Source: Palsa-883 sp963826975
GTDB taxonomy: Bacteria > Pseudomonadota > Alphaproteobacteria > Acetobacterales > Acetobacteraceae
Assembly (NCBI GenBank): GCA_963826975.1
Contig: CAWGZJ010000033.1
Span: forward strand, 603,471-667,470
DNA length: 64,000 nt
Direction of reading: 5' to 3'
Each line of letters opens with the position of its first letter. Positions within the stretch are counted from its first letter, which is position 1. Below, piece after piece: positions 31,174-39,488 of this stretch. The notes under the pieces were generated by a model. The model was not told where the DNA came from. It saw only the letters and a program-made list of their open reading frames with translations, and searched no databases. Made by a program: the position numbers and the translations under genes.

Positions 31174-31641
31174 TCAATCGCTCTCGAAGTCCGATGCCTT
31201 GTCGCCTAACAAAAAGCGCGGCCCTGGACCAGCTCGCGCGGCGCGGTCGTTTGGATTGTAAAGGGCGCAGCGATCAAGCGATAAGCACCCGCATCCGATA
31301 CAGCCATCCAGCAGCTCCTGCGTTCTCTGCAACATGGAGATCTTTGCCGTGAGAGCGCCTCGCATTCGCGCGCCAATGGCACGCCATTCCGCTTGTGTCG
31401 GGGCCTGGCCGTGCGACAGCGTTGAAAGCTCGGCCTCGATCTCGGAAAGGCTTAGTCCCAACTGCTGCGCGATGAGCGCGAAAGATAAACGCCGAATGTC
31501 CGCGCGCATGAATCGCCGTTGATTACCGGCGCCCCGGGTCGCCCGGACCAGGCCTCGCGATTCGTAGAAACGGATCGCCGACACCGAAAGTCCGGTTCTT
31601 CGAGCGAGGTCGCCGATCGACAGCGTTGAGGGTGGATTCAT
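31174..31641 (-). CDS. soxR: Redox-sensitive transcriptional activator SoxR
   Basis: A 155-residue MerR-family regulator. The winged-helix DNA-binding part is LSIGDLARRTGLSVSAIRFYESRGLVRATRGAGNQRRF. The [2Fe-2S] ligands are in CIGCGCLSLDRC near residue 118, with the exact SoxR spacing. Oxidation of the cluster by redox-cycling drugs switches on target promoters. A near-perfect SoxR operator lies 25 bp upstream, between this gene and a divergent VOC-protein gene, which is the likely target. Confidence 0.93.
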   Translation of the reverse strand: MNPPSTLSIGDLARRTGLSVSAIRFYESRGLVRATRGAGNQRRFMRADIRRLSFALIAQQLGLSLSEIEAELSTLSHGQAPTQAEWRAIGARMRGALTAKISMLQRTQELLDGCIGCGCLSLDRCALYNPNDRAARAGPGPRFLLGDKASDFESD

Positions 31642-31662
31642 GCCTTGAGCCTCAGAAAAACC

Positions 31663-31693
31663 TTGACCTCAAGTTAGCTTGAGGTTTTAGAAA
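31663..31693 (+). promoter_or_regulatory. SoxR operator in a MerR-type promoter
   Basis: ACCTCAAGTTAGCTTGAGGT (31666-31685) is a palindrome that matches the known SoxR box CCTCAAG-N4-CTTGAGG. A -35 like TTGACC starts at 31663, and a weak -10 near 31688 would give the long 19-bp spacer of MerR-type promoters. It faces the VOC gene at 31740. Confidence 0.82.
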
Positions 31694-31739
31694 GTGCAAC
31701 AGGCAAGCGATCTCCGCTCCAGCCAAGGAGGAAAATCAG

Positions 31740-32129
31740 ATGTCGTCACCACGCATTGAGCACGTGAATGTCACGGTTTCCGACCCAGAACGCACGTCCG
31801 GCCTGATGGAGGCGCTGTTCGATTGGCACGTTCGTTGGAGCGGCCCTGCACAGAACGGAGGGCATACGATCCATGTCGGATCGAACGATCACTACGTGGC
31901 CCTCTACAGCAAAGGCGATACTGCCCAGGTCGCCGAGACCTTTGCCAAGGGCCGACCGCTGAACCATATTGGCGTCGAAGTTGACGATCTTGACGCCACC
32001 GAGGCGCGCGTGGTCGCGGCTGGTCTCAGGCCCTTTAGCCATGCCGACTATGAACCAGGCCGCCGTTTCTATTTTCTGGACCCGGACGGTATCGAATATG
32101 AGGTCGTCAGCTACACGAACGCAGCTTAG
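31740..32129 (+). CDS. VOC-family (glyoxalase/bleomycin-resistance fold) protein, likely SoxR target
   Basis: A 129-residue protein with two beta-alpha-beta-beta-beta units. Metal-ligand positions typical of the fold are HVNVTVSDPERTSGLMEALF, NHIGVEVDDLDATEARV and FYFLDPDGIEYEVVSY. A ribosome site AGGAGG is placed 10 bases before the ATG. It is expressed from a SoxR-controlled promoter, which suggests a role in handling redox-active or electrophilic compounds. The substrate is unknown. Confidence 0.87.
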   Translation: MSSPRIEHVNVTVSDPERTSGLMEALFDWHVRWSGPAQNGGHTIHVGSNDHYVALYSKGDTAQVAETFAKGRPLNHIGVEVDDLDATEARVVAAGLRPFSHADYEPGRRFYFLDPDGIEYEVVSYTNAA

Positions 32130-32713
32130 CGCGTGATCGCCGCGAGTTGAGGCGATAGCGCTCTGCCTCGGATACGTCAGAGGAATCCAGACGCCACCTC
32201 AAGCTTCGACATGACAACTGCGTACAAAACGGGAAGATGCTGGTGCATGCCGCCGAACTATCCATGGTGCGCATTTCTTGGGAAGTGCAACAACGGGGAA
32301 TCCGCAGTGGGTAGTTCGGCAACAATACGGTCGGGCCGATGAATATACCGACGGGAGGGCTTGGGCGACGGAACCTTCTTTTCGCTACCGGAATGCGACC
32401 ACGTGGCCGCCTTCGCTCGCAGTGATCTGGTGCTGCCTCACGTGACCGAATTTCTGGCCAAGGTCGGCCAATGACGTTCGCAATGTTTCCGTAACGAGAA
32501 CGTTGCTGAATTTCATTGGATATAAAGCGAACGTCGTAGGCCTGATAAAGGGACTTCCACTGTTGCATGGTTCTTGAGAATTGCAACGGCGGCTAACGTA
32601 TGCCCGATGGACGCGCCCGCACCGGGACCTCTATCTTGGTGGTAGCAAGAAGCGGATGGCCATGGGCGGCGGCAACCCCTAGCCCGATCCTGACACCACG
32701 GGAGAAGACATCG
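32130..32713. other. Mostly non-coding stretch with one gene remnant
   Basis: No full gene is seen in these 584 bases. A coding-like fragment at 32346-32474 is listed separately. The rest has no clear ORF, repeat or RNA. Confidence 0.5.
32346..32474 (+). pseudogene. C-terminal remnant of an alpha/beta-hydrolase-like gene
   Basis: The frame ending in the TGA at 32472-32474 reads DGTFFSLPECDHVAAFARSD then LVLPHVTEFLAKVGQ. This resembles the end of alpha/beta hydrolases, with a catalytic histidine in the DHVAAF position followed by a terminal helix. There is no start or upstream domain. Confidence is limited by the short length. Confidence 0.35.
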
Positions 32714-33193
32714 GTGCCCCCTATCGCAGACAGAATTTATGGAACCGTCGGCGCGGCCAGGCAGAAAGAGATGAGCGGCCTTGAGTTCGTTCAAGGTCTC
32801 GCGAACAGGACTCTGCCCCTCAACACGATCGCGCGGACACTCGGTTACGACGTAACCGAAGCAGCGAACGGACGTGTTGTCATTGTCGCGGAGCCAAACG
32901 ATACCCTGCTCAACCCGGCTGGCACGGTGCATGGCGGCTTCTCCGCGACATTGCTCGATAGCTGCATGGGACTCGCCATCCAGTCGACTCTCGAAAAAGG
33001 TATCGGTCAGACAACGCTGGAATTTAAGATTTCCCTTGTGCGGCCAATCACAACCGAGACGGGGGAGATCAGGGCGGAAGGCGTGGTGCTGAGCAGGGGG
33101 CGACGCATTGGCACCGCCGAAGGAAGGATCACTGATCGTAACGGACGCTTGCTGGCCCATGGAACGACGACCTGCCTGATCTTTGAATACTGA
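32714..33193 (+). CDS. PaaI-family hotdog thioesterase
   Basis: A thioesterase of about 160 residues acting on acyl-CoA, probably as a tetramer of hotdog folds. The signature is LLNPAGTVHGGFSATLLDSCMGLAIQS, containing the HGG motif and the catalytic acidic residue of the following helix, then TTLEFKISLVRPITTETGEIRAEG and the end GRLLAHGTTTCLIF. I chose the GTG at 32714 (PPIADRIYGTVGAARQKEMSG) because family members begin here and GGGAGA lies upstream. The open frame continues to 32600. Confidence 0.85.
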   Translation: MPPIADRIYGTVGAARQKEMSGLEFVQGLANRTLPLNTIARTLGYDVTEAANGRVVIVAEPNDTLLNPAGTVHGGFSATLLDSCMGLAIQSTLEKGIGQTTLEFKISLVRPITTETGEIRAEGVVLSRGRRIGTAEGRITDRNGRLLAHGTTTCLIFEY

Positions 33194-33441
33194 TATACCA
33201 CTTATCCATAGAAATCCGTGCTTTCGATGAATGATAGAAACAAAAAATCACCACAGAGACACAGAGACACAGAGACACAGAGGCACAGAGGCACAGAGGC
33301 ACAGAGGCACAGAGGCACAGAGAAGAATATCGAGCTGACGACTTGCTCTTTCTGCTCTGTGCCTCTGTGTCTCTGTGGTGATTCTTGCTTCCTGTCATAC
33401 GGCAGAGCACAGATTTCTTCGAGCAACAAGTATACCAGGCG
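33192..33441. repeat. Long imperfect palindrome with CACAGAGG tandem units
   Basis: The ends CTGATATACC and AAGTATACCAG pair, and so do the inner arms containing AATCACCACAGAGACACAG. The left arm has been expanded by at least eight tandem copies of an 8-bp unit (GACACAGA, then GGCACAGA; 33249-33322). A diverged copy occurs at 58910-59103. It lies between the PaaI gene and a convergent TPR gene. Confidence 0.8.
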
Positions 33442-33507
33442 CCCGAAATCCGGCCTCGATTTCTGCTCAATCGAACTTTCGGTTCCGCTGCTACTGGATC
33501 CCCGAGT

Positions 33508-34812
33508 TCAGTGCACCGCCGCCAACCCGGCAACAGGAATACCGCCGGGGCCCGCACGCCGCGCACGCAGCAGGCGGCGCGCATCGTCCAGGCGGTCCGC
33601 GTTGAGATAGGCTTTCAACAGCGTGAACTCCACCAGGTCAAGCTGCGCGCGGCTGCCGCCGATGCGTTCGAGTTCGCCGGCAATCGGTTCAAGCGCGTCG
33701 ATCACGGCGGAGAAATCGCGCCGTTCGAAAGCGGTGAAGGCGCGCGACACCGCCGGAACGAAGGCGCCGGATGGATAACGCCCCGCGCGCGCGAGTTCGT
33801 CCATCTGCTGCGCGCGCAGTGCCAGCGCGGCGTCATTCCCCGCCACGGCCTGCGCCAGCGCGATGTGCATGTCGGAAAACGCCACGCCGGCGCTCGGCAA
33901 CGCGCTGTTCGCGAAGTCGTGCATCATGCGCCATGCTTCGGCGTCACGCGGATGCCCGGCGAGTTCCCAGCGCCACAGAAACGAAACCGCATCGGTCACC
34001 TTCGCGCGTGGCGGCCCGCTGTGTACGTCAGGCGAGAAGGCTTCCTTGAACAGCCGCAACGCCGCCGCCGCGTCGCCGACCTCCAGGTCGCCGAGCGCGA
34101 GATGCCAATTGAGGTGGCTGTATAACAGTCCGTTACGCGGATAGGTGGTAAGCCAGGACGCCAGGAACCTGCGGGCCGCGTTGGCATCGCCCTCCTCATA
34201 GCACAAATGCGCGCGGGCGTGCGCCGCCCAGGGGTTGCTCGGGTTTTGGTCGAAGGATCGATCGATCGTCGGGCGGGCGGCGTCGCGTTGTCCATTCTCT
34301 GAGAGCGCCATGCCGTGATGGGCGGTGAACCACCAATCGTCGCCGTAGTTCGGGGCAAGCCCGTCCAGCAGGTCCAGCAGCGCGCGTTTCTGCCCGGCGC
34401 GGCCGGAACTGCCGATCAGGCCGTTGGTGAACGCGGCGGTGCCGAGCACCAGCACGTCGCGCGGCCAGGCGTTCAGGTGCGCGGGCAAAGCGCCCAGCGC
34501 CGCTTCCGAGTCACCCGCCGCAAGCAGGTCGAAAAACGCGATATGGCTGGCTTCCCGCGTGGGCAGGCCGGCGGCGAGGGACTTGGCCGCGGCCATCGAT
34601 CGTCGCGCCGCCGCGGGGTCGCCGCGTTCCAGCAGCACGTGCGCCCTGGCGACATGGGCGAGGGCGAAGCCGGGATCGGCGTCGATGGCACGATCGAACG
34701 CCTCGATCGCGCCGGGATACATGGTCAGTTTCAACCCGCAGCCCTGCACGTAGGCGTCCCGCGCGGCGGACGAGGCGGTGGACAAGGGAAGATCGTATCG
34801 GTCGGTCAGCAT
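33508..34812 (-). CDS. TPR-repeat protein
   Basis: A 434-residue protein built of helical pairs of the tetratricopeptide type: AIEAFDRAIDADPGFALAHVARAHVLLERGDPAAARRSM, NPWAAHARAHLCYEEGDANAARRFLASWLTTYP and AYLNADRLDDARRLLRARRA. No signal peptide. Related bacterial proteins of similar length (TPR, often annotated as 38-kDa-like) have no settled role. The last codons adjoin the palindromic element at 33192-33441. Confidence 0.75.
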   Translation of the reverse strand: MLTDRYDLPLSTASSAARDAYVQGCGLKLTMYPGAIEAFDRAIDADPGFALAHVARAHVLLERGDPAAARRSMAAAKSLAAGLPTREASHIAFFDLLAAGDSEAALGALPAHLNAWPRDVLVLGTAAFTNGLIGSSGRAGQKRALLDLLDGLAPNYGDDWWFTAHHGMALSENGQRDAARPTIDRSFDQNPSNPWAAHARAHLCYEEGDANAARRFLASWLTTYPRNGLLYSHLNWHLALGDLEVGDAAAALRLFKEAFSPDVHSGPPRAKVTDAVSFLWRWELAGHPRDAEAWRMMHDFANSALPSAGVAFSDMHIALAQAVAGNDAALALRAQQMDELARAGRYPSGAFVPAVSRAFTAFERRDFSAVIDALEPIAGELERIGGSRAQLDLVEFTLLKAYLNADRLDDARRLLRARRAGPGGIPVAGLAAVH

Positions 34813-34919
34813 GATGGGGCCTTATTGTCGCGATGCCCGGCCCACACCGGCCCGGCGAGCGGGACACGCGCACGAGGGCCGCCGGGAGGGACGGCCCGCT
34901 TTAAGTTACCCGCGAAACT

Positions 34920-35306
34920 TCAGGCAGCCGGCATGCGATGAAGCACACACAGTTTGGTGCCGTCAGGATCGCGGAGGTACGCCAAGTATATCGGACCAGC
35001 GGCGCCTTGCCGAGCGCCAGGCGGGTCCTCGATTGCCGTGCCGCCGTTTGCGACTCCCGCTTTGTGCCAGGCGTCTGCTTGTTCGGGACTTGCCACCGTG
35101 AAGCCGATCGTTCCGCCGTTGGCGTGCGTGGCCGCCTCGCCATCGATGGGTATGCTCACCATGAACCGCCCGCCGTCATGCACGTAGATCAGCCGCCCCT
35201 TGGCGTCCAACACTCCGGGCTTACCGCCGATAGCGCCAAACAACGCATCGTAGAACGTCTTCGATCGGGTGAGATCATTACTCCCGACCATGACATGACT
35301 GAACAT
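34920..35306 (-). CDS. VOC-family (glyoxalase-like) protein
   Basis: A 128-residue VOC fold protein: MFSHVMVGSNDLTRSKTFYDALFGAIG, then GRFMVSIPIDGEAATHANGGTIGFTVASPEQADAWHKA and AYLRDPDGTKLCVLHR. It resembles the stress-related lactoylglutathione-lyase-like subgroup found in proteobacteria. A ribosome site GGGAGAG is placed before the ATG. It runs parallel to the TPR gene with a 107-bp gap. Function unknown. Confidence 0.85.
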   Translation of the reverse strand: MFSHVMVGSNDLTRSKTFYDALFGAIGGKPGVLDAKGRLIYVHDGGRFMVSIPIDGEAATHANGGTIGFTVASPEQADAWHKAGVANGGTAIEDPPGARQGAAGPIYLAYLRDPDGTKLCVLHRMPAA

Positions 35307-35455
35307 TCGGTTCTCTCTCCCTCAAAAGTTGCATGAGATCGCTGCCTCTGCGCCACAAACAAAACACGGTTTGCCGGCGCCGAAAAGAGCCGCCCGCCGC
35401 TGCCTCGTTGTCATCGCGCACTATTGCCGCCGACGCCGCGATCACGCCGGTCCAT

Positions 35456-36016
35456 TCAGTGCCGCAGCAGACGCGACGCCCAGTCGGCAACCGAGTCGCC
35501 ACTGCTCATCTCGGCCTGCACCAGCCCGTCGATCATGAACGTCGGCGACACATGGATACCGTTCTGGCGGGCATATTTGCAGTGCCATTTGATCTCGCGG
35601 TCGAGATCAGGGATGGCGAAGGCCTCGGCGACGTTCGCGCCGCTGTAGCCTTCGATCCGCGCGATGATGTCATTGGGTGTGGCGTCAAGGTTAGGGCCGC
35701 GGCAATGGCGCTCGAACTCGAATTCTTCACGATGCGCGGCCACCGCCGCCATGACGGATTTGGCCGCTTCCTTGCCACCCGCGAGCGTGGAGGCAGCCAG
35801 AATGCAGCGCACAATCACGCCCGAATACATGTGCCACGGCTGCGATTGCAGCCGGATCTTGATCGTGATGCGATCTTCGCCTGCCTGAGCGAGCAACTCA
35901 TCGAGCTTGCCGAATGCTCGCACGGAAAATGGGCAGGTCGGTTCAAGGAAGACCTCGAACACGCGAGGCCCGTGGCCCCAGACAAGAGGATCAGCGCGCC
36001 ATGGATGCTGTGTCAT
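35456..36016 (-). CDS. DsbA-like thioredoxin-fold protein
   Basis: A 186-residue protein beginning MTQHPWRADPLVWGHGPRVFEVFLEPTCPFSVRAFGKLDELL. The thioredoxin strand is followed by a CPFS motif in place of CxxC, so one cysteine remains. Then a helical insertion and the cis-proline-like region HVSPTFMIDGLVQAEMSSG follow. No signal peptide at this start, suggesting a cytosolic monothiol or peroxidase-like role. Starts farther upstream in the frame (to 36160) are not supported. Confidence 0.75.
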   Translation of the reverse strand: MTQHPWRADPLVWGHGPRVFEVFLEPTCPFSVRAFGKLDELLAQAGEDRITIKIRLQSQPWHMYSGVIVRCILAASTLAGGKEAAKSVMAAVAAHREEFEFERHCRGPNLDATPNDIIARIEGYSGANVAEAFAIPDLDREIKWHCKYARQNGIHVSPTFMIDGLVQAEMSSGDSVADWASRLLRH

Positions 36017-36259
36017 ACGATCTTTCCTGTTCGCTCGGTTTGCCGCGCAGCCTGGGTTCCAAAGGAGAGGGCGTCCGTCAGCATGATGGAGCCTTCTCGC
36101 GGAGGTTGCCGAGCACGATACAATCGACCTTGGCGCTCGCGGAAGGGGCCGGCCGAGCACCTCCGGCAGCCCGAACGTGGTGTTACAGGTGGCGTCGTGC
36201 GACGCGTGATTGATCCGGCGTATGATCCATCACGCCTGGGCCCGTTGGGGGGAATCGCC

Positions 36260-37408
36260 ATGAAGATCACTGAAATCATTGCGCATCCGCTGTCTGTCGC
36301 GCTGGCGCAGGGCGGATGGACCGCGCATGAGTTCATCGACCGCGCCCAGATGGTTCTTGTGGAGGTCCGCACCGACCAGGGCATCGTCGGCTTCGGCGAG
36401 ATCGCCGGTGGCCCGCAGACCGTCATCTGCGATCTGGTGAAGACTTTTTCCCACGTGGTGCAGGGGATGGACCCGCTTGGCCACACCGAGATCTGGACGA
36501 AGCTGTTTTCACTGACCTCGCCGCGTCCGGGCGGTCTTGGCGGTTGGGACGGCATGCCGGCGCCGCTGCCGCGCAACCAGCGGCCGCAGATCATGGCGGC
36601 GATCGGCGGGATCGACATTGCCTTGTGGGACATCAAGGGCAAGGCGGCCGGGCTGCCGGTGTTTCGTATTCTCGGCGGCACGCGGACCGAGGTGTTCACC
36701 TATGCGACCGGCGGGTACTATCTGGAGGGCGAGCCGCTCGGTGCCGCCGCCGATGAGCTCGCGAGTTTCGTTTCCCATGGGTATCGTGCTGTCAAGCTCA
36801 AGTGCGGTGCCCTGTCGCTGCGTGATGAGGTGGCCCGGATCCGCGCGGTCCGGCAGGCGATTGGCCCCGATGTATTGTTCATGCTGGACATGAACGCGCC
36901 CTATGATGTCATGGGCTGCATCAAGTTCGCATCGGCGGTCGCGCCATACGACATATTCTGGCTAGAAGAGCCGCTGCATTGGTATCTGCAGCCAGCCGAT
37001 TTCCAGCGCCTGGCCGCGGCATCGCCCATTCCGCTGGCGCACGGTGAGCGGGAGTGGCATCGCTACACCGTCCGCGATTTCATCGACTCCGGTGCGATTC
37101 GTTACGTTCAGTTCAATTCCACGCGGCATGCGGGGTTCACTGAATCGTTGCGCATCGCCCACTATGCCGAACAGAAAGGCGTGTTGATCGCGCCGCATTC
37201 GGTGGGACATTTGCATGGCCATTTGGTCTCGGCGTTCGGCGACGCCGCGTTCGCCGCCGAATCGCATGGCGATCCGGCCCGCCACCCGCTGCACCACGCC
37301 ATTTACCGCGGTGGGGCCGAGGTTCGCGATGGCATGGTGCACTTGTCCGAGGCTCCGGGGTTCGGGCTGCAAATCGATTGGAAGGGCGTCGAGAAATTCC
37401 GGGCGTGA
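36260..37408 (+). CDS. Mandelate racemase/muconate lactonizing enzyme family protein
   Basis: A 382-residue enolase-superfamily enzyme. The N-terminal capping domain (MKITEIIAHPLSVALAQGGWTAHEF) precedes a barrel with AVKLKCG (the K-x-K catalytic region), LDMNAPYD and WLEEPLHW (metal ligands), AHGERE, and IAPHSVGHLHG near the end (second catalytic base region). This order is typical of the mandelate racemase subgroup, where a metal-bound enolate forms. The sugar acid or other substrate is unknown. A GGGGGGAATCGCC leader precedes the ATG. Confidence 0.87.
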   Translation: MKITEIIAHPLSVALAQGGWTAHEFIDRAQMVLVEVRTDQGIVGFGEIAGGPQTVICDLVKTFSHVVQGMDPLGHTEIWTKLFSLTSPRPGGLGGWDGMPAPLPRNQRPQIMAAIGGIDIALWDIKGKAAGLPVFRILGGTRTEVFTYATGGYYLEGEPLGAAADELASFVSHGYRAVKLKCGALSLRDEVARIRAVRQAIGPDVLFMLDMNAPYDVMGCIKFASAVAPYDIFWLEEPLHWYLQPADFQRLAAASPIPLAHGEREWHRYTVRDFIDSGAIRYVQFNSTRHAGFTESLRIAHYAEQKGVLIAPHSVGHLHGHLVSAFGDAAFAAESHGDPARHPLHHAIYRGGAEVRDGMVHLSEAPGFGLQIDWKGVEKFRA

Positions 37409-37589
37409 CCGCATGGCCGGACCGTTCGCGGCTGGCCTGTTCCCTCCGGCTCGGCGATATCCGCCATTTGATCGGCTGACAAATAGAAAGAGGACAAGTC
37501 AGGGTGGAGGCTTTAGCGTGCCGCTGCATCTTGCATCGTATTTTTGCCGGCGCCCAGATCCCCCTGAGTCAATGTCAGACGATACGGCT

Positions 37590-37958
37590 CTAACAATCAA
37601 GCTGGGGCGGGTAAGGTCGGCGCACCCGAGGTGGCTTGGGTAACCTGACCATCGCATAACCGCCTGCCTTGGCGTCCGTGATGGCTGCCGTCACTTCCGG
37701 GAAGTTGTCGCGGATCGTCTCCCAATGGGTCGTGGTTAGCTCGATAAGCGCGATCTTGCGGCCGACGAGGTTCTGTTGGTAGCGGATGTTGCGGTCGGCG
37801 GTGATCATTGCATCGAAACCGGCACCCTCCGCCGCCGCCAACAGCTGCCCGTTCGTCAGCCGGTCCCAGCCCATCTGGCCGGCGGTCCGGACTTCGTAAT
37901 CGGGGAGCAAAGCCCGCAACCCGCGCGGCATGTTCGCGTCAAGTAGCAGCCGGCGCAT
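37590..37958 (-). CDS. DUF5615 PIN-like toxin
   Basis: A 122-residue protein of the DUF5615/Mut7-C-like PIN group. RRLLLDANMPRGLRALLPDYEVRTAGQMGWDRLTNGQLLAAA has the first acidic residue (LLLDANM) and then AGFDAMITADRNIRYQQNLVGRKIALIEL has the second cluster. The ribonuclease site is therefore conserved. It overlaps the upstream DUF433 antitoxin gene by 20 bp. Confidence 0.85.
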   Translation of the reverse strand: MRRLLLDANMPRGLRALLPDYEVRTAGQMGWDRLTNGQLLAAAEGAGFDAMITADRNIRYQQNLVGRKIALIELTTTHWETIRDNFPEVTAAITDAKAGGYAMVRLPKPPRVRRPYPPQLDC

Positions 37959-38166
37959 GCAATCTTGCGAAGGTGATGATTCGTCGAACAGTCTCGGGCG
38001 TCACGCCCTCGAAGATATCGTTCGCGATCTCCTCGGGCGTGTGATCGTCGGCGTTTTCGAGAATGGCCCAGACAGGCAGGCGCGTGTCTTTCACGAGCCA
38101 GGAACCGGATACCTTGCCTGGAATCCGTTCAACGTCCTCGCATTTCGACCAGTCTATGTCTTCCAT
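37939..38166 (-). CDS. DUF433 antitoxin
   Basis: A 75-residue protein (MEDIDWSKCEDVERIPGKVSGSWLVKDTRLPVWAILENADDH, then TPEEIANDIFEGVTPETVRRIITFARLHAP). DUF433 is a small helix-turn-helix fold found next to DUF5615 toxins. The pair forms a type II system. I chose the ATG at 38166; a longer open frame upstream is the reverse side of the SDR gene. Confidence 0.85.
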   Translation of the reverse strand: MEDIDWSKCEDVERIPGKVSGSWLVKDTRLPVWAILENADDHTPEEIANDIFEGVTPETVRRIITFARLHAPAAT

Positions 38167-38293
38167 GTCAGCCTCGGGGGAGGGGTAGGGACCTATAGCA
38201 CGATATGGGGTGCGGAAGCGCGTTAGGAACCTTGCCCCCACCATCATTGATCGCGAGATATTCGCACCCCACTCGCCTCCCCGGAGTCCCTGC

Positions 38294-39067
38294 ATGTCCG
38301 ACACCTTCGCCCCGTTCCGCCTGAACGGCCGCACCGCCCTGGTCACCGGCGCCCGCCGCGAAATCGGTCGCGCGATCGCCCTGGGTCTCGCCGGCGCGGG
38401 AGCCCGCCTGGCCATCCACCACGCCGGCACGCCCGAGGAACACCACGATGCCGCCACCGTCGTCCAGGACATCCAGGCAATGGGGGGCCAGGCCACCGCA
38501 TTCGCCCAGGATTTCGCCCAGGACGATGCCGGCCACCATCTGGCCGCCGCCGTCGCCGCCTGGGCGCCGGTCGACATCCTGGTCCTGAATGCCTCCATCG
38601 AACTGCCGGAGGATTTTCGGGCCATCACCCGCGAGCATTTCGACCGCCAGATTGCCGTCAACCTGCGCACCACGATGGAATTGCTGCAAGCGCTGGTGCC
38701 GCCGATGGCGGACCGTGGCTGGGGCCGCGTCGTGACCGTCGGTAGCGTGCAGCAGGACAAGCCCCACCCCGCGATGCTCGTCTACGCCGGCACCAAGGCC
38801 GCCCAGCTCAACTGGGTGCGCAGCCTGGCACGCCAGTTCGGCGGCCAGGGCGTGACGGTGAACAATCTCGCGCCTGGCGCGATCCTGACGGCGCGCAACC
38901 GAGACCAAATGGCTGTCGAGAGCGAGGCCCTGGTGCAACGCATTCCCGCCGGACGCCTCGGCCGGCCACAGGACCTGGCGGGCGCCGCCATGCTGCTGTG
39001 TTCCGACGCGGGCAGTTACATCAATGGGGCCAATCTGTTCGTGGATGGCGGGCGCGCGGCGGTGTGA
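38294..39067 (+). CDS. SDR-family oxidoreductase
   Basis: A 257-residue short-chain dehydrogenase/reductase. The glycine motif is TALVTGARREIGRAIALGLAGAGARLAIHHAG, the structural motif is LVLNAS, and the active-site pattern has S in VTVGSVQQDK with YAGTKAAQ supplying Tyr-x-x-x-Lys. The end ANLFVDGGRA is typical of classical SDRs. The arginine after the third position of the glycine motif and the HHAG end suggest NADP(H). The ATG at 38294 is chosen over a longer frame. Confidence 0.9.
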   Translation: MSDTFAPFRLNGRTALVTGARREIGRAIALGLAGAGARLAIHHAGTPEEHHDAATVVQDIQAMGGQATAFAQDFAQDDAGHHLAAAVAAWAPVDILVLNASIELPEDFRAITREHFDRQIAVNLRTTMELLQALVPPMADRGWGRVVTVGSVQQDKPHPAMLVYAGTKAAQLNWVRSLARQFGGQGVTVNNLAPGAILTARNRDQMAVESEALVQRIPAGRLGRPQDLAGAAMLLCSDAGSYINGANLFVDGGRAAV

Positions 39068-39220
39068 TGACCGGCGCGCGGGCCGGGCCGTGTCCGCCCG
39101 CGTCGTGTCCGATCAAACCTCCAGTTGGATGCGCGGCGGAACCATCCATCCGTGCTGTTGACCGCCCCTCCGTGCATGTTACTTCTAAGCCCGGGCCGAT
39201 CTTTTCCCGGAGGGTCGCAC

Positions 39221-39424
39221 ATGAGCGATACACCCAAATCCAGCCGCATCCCGCTGATGGCAGCGGACAAGGCGCAAGAGATCGCATGCGGTCTGAAATG
39301 GCTCGCGCAGTCCTATGCAGGGGCTGGCATGGTGCGCGACACGACCAGGGCGAGGCGCGACAGCCAGCGGTGGCTCAACCACTCGATCTCCCTGGCACAG
39401 ACCACGCCGCGCGATCACACCTGA
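39221..39424 (+). CDS. Small hypothetical protein
   Basis: A 67-residue ORF (MSDTPKSSRIPLMAADKAQEIACGLKWLAQSY then AGAGMVRDTTRARRDSQRWLN). GGAGGG lies 9 bases before the ATG, which is a strong ribosome site. No family is recognised. It lies between the SDR gene and the Uma2 gene on the same strand and may be a truncated or lineage-specific protein. Confidence 0.4.
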   Translation: MSDTPKSSRIPLMAADKAQEIACGLKWLAQSYAGAGMVRDTTRARRDSQRWLNHSISLAQTTPRDHT

Positions 39425-39488
39425 TCGCGATGGATGCTGCCCTGCTCGCGAGCGGCGCACCATCAACGAGAGACTTGAGGGATCCGCC

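Noticed and set aside
33249..33322. CRISPR-like short repeats
   Set aside because: An 8-bp simple tandem repeat without spacers, forming one arm of a palindrome.
36040..36085. Remnant of a second TPR gene (MLTDALSFGTQAAR resembles the start of the protein at 34812)
   Set aside because: Only about 15 codons are similar and no further homology continues; could be chance.
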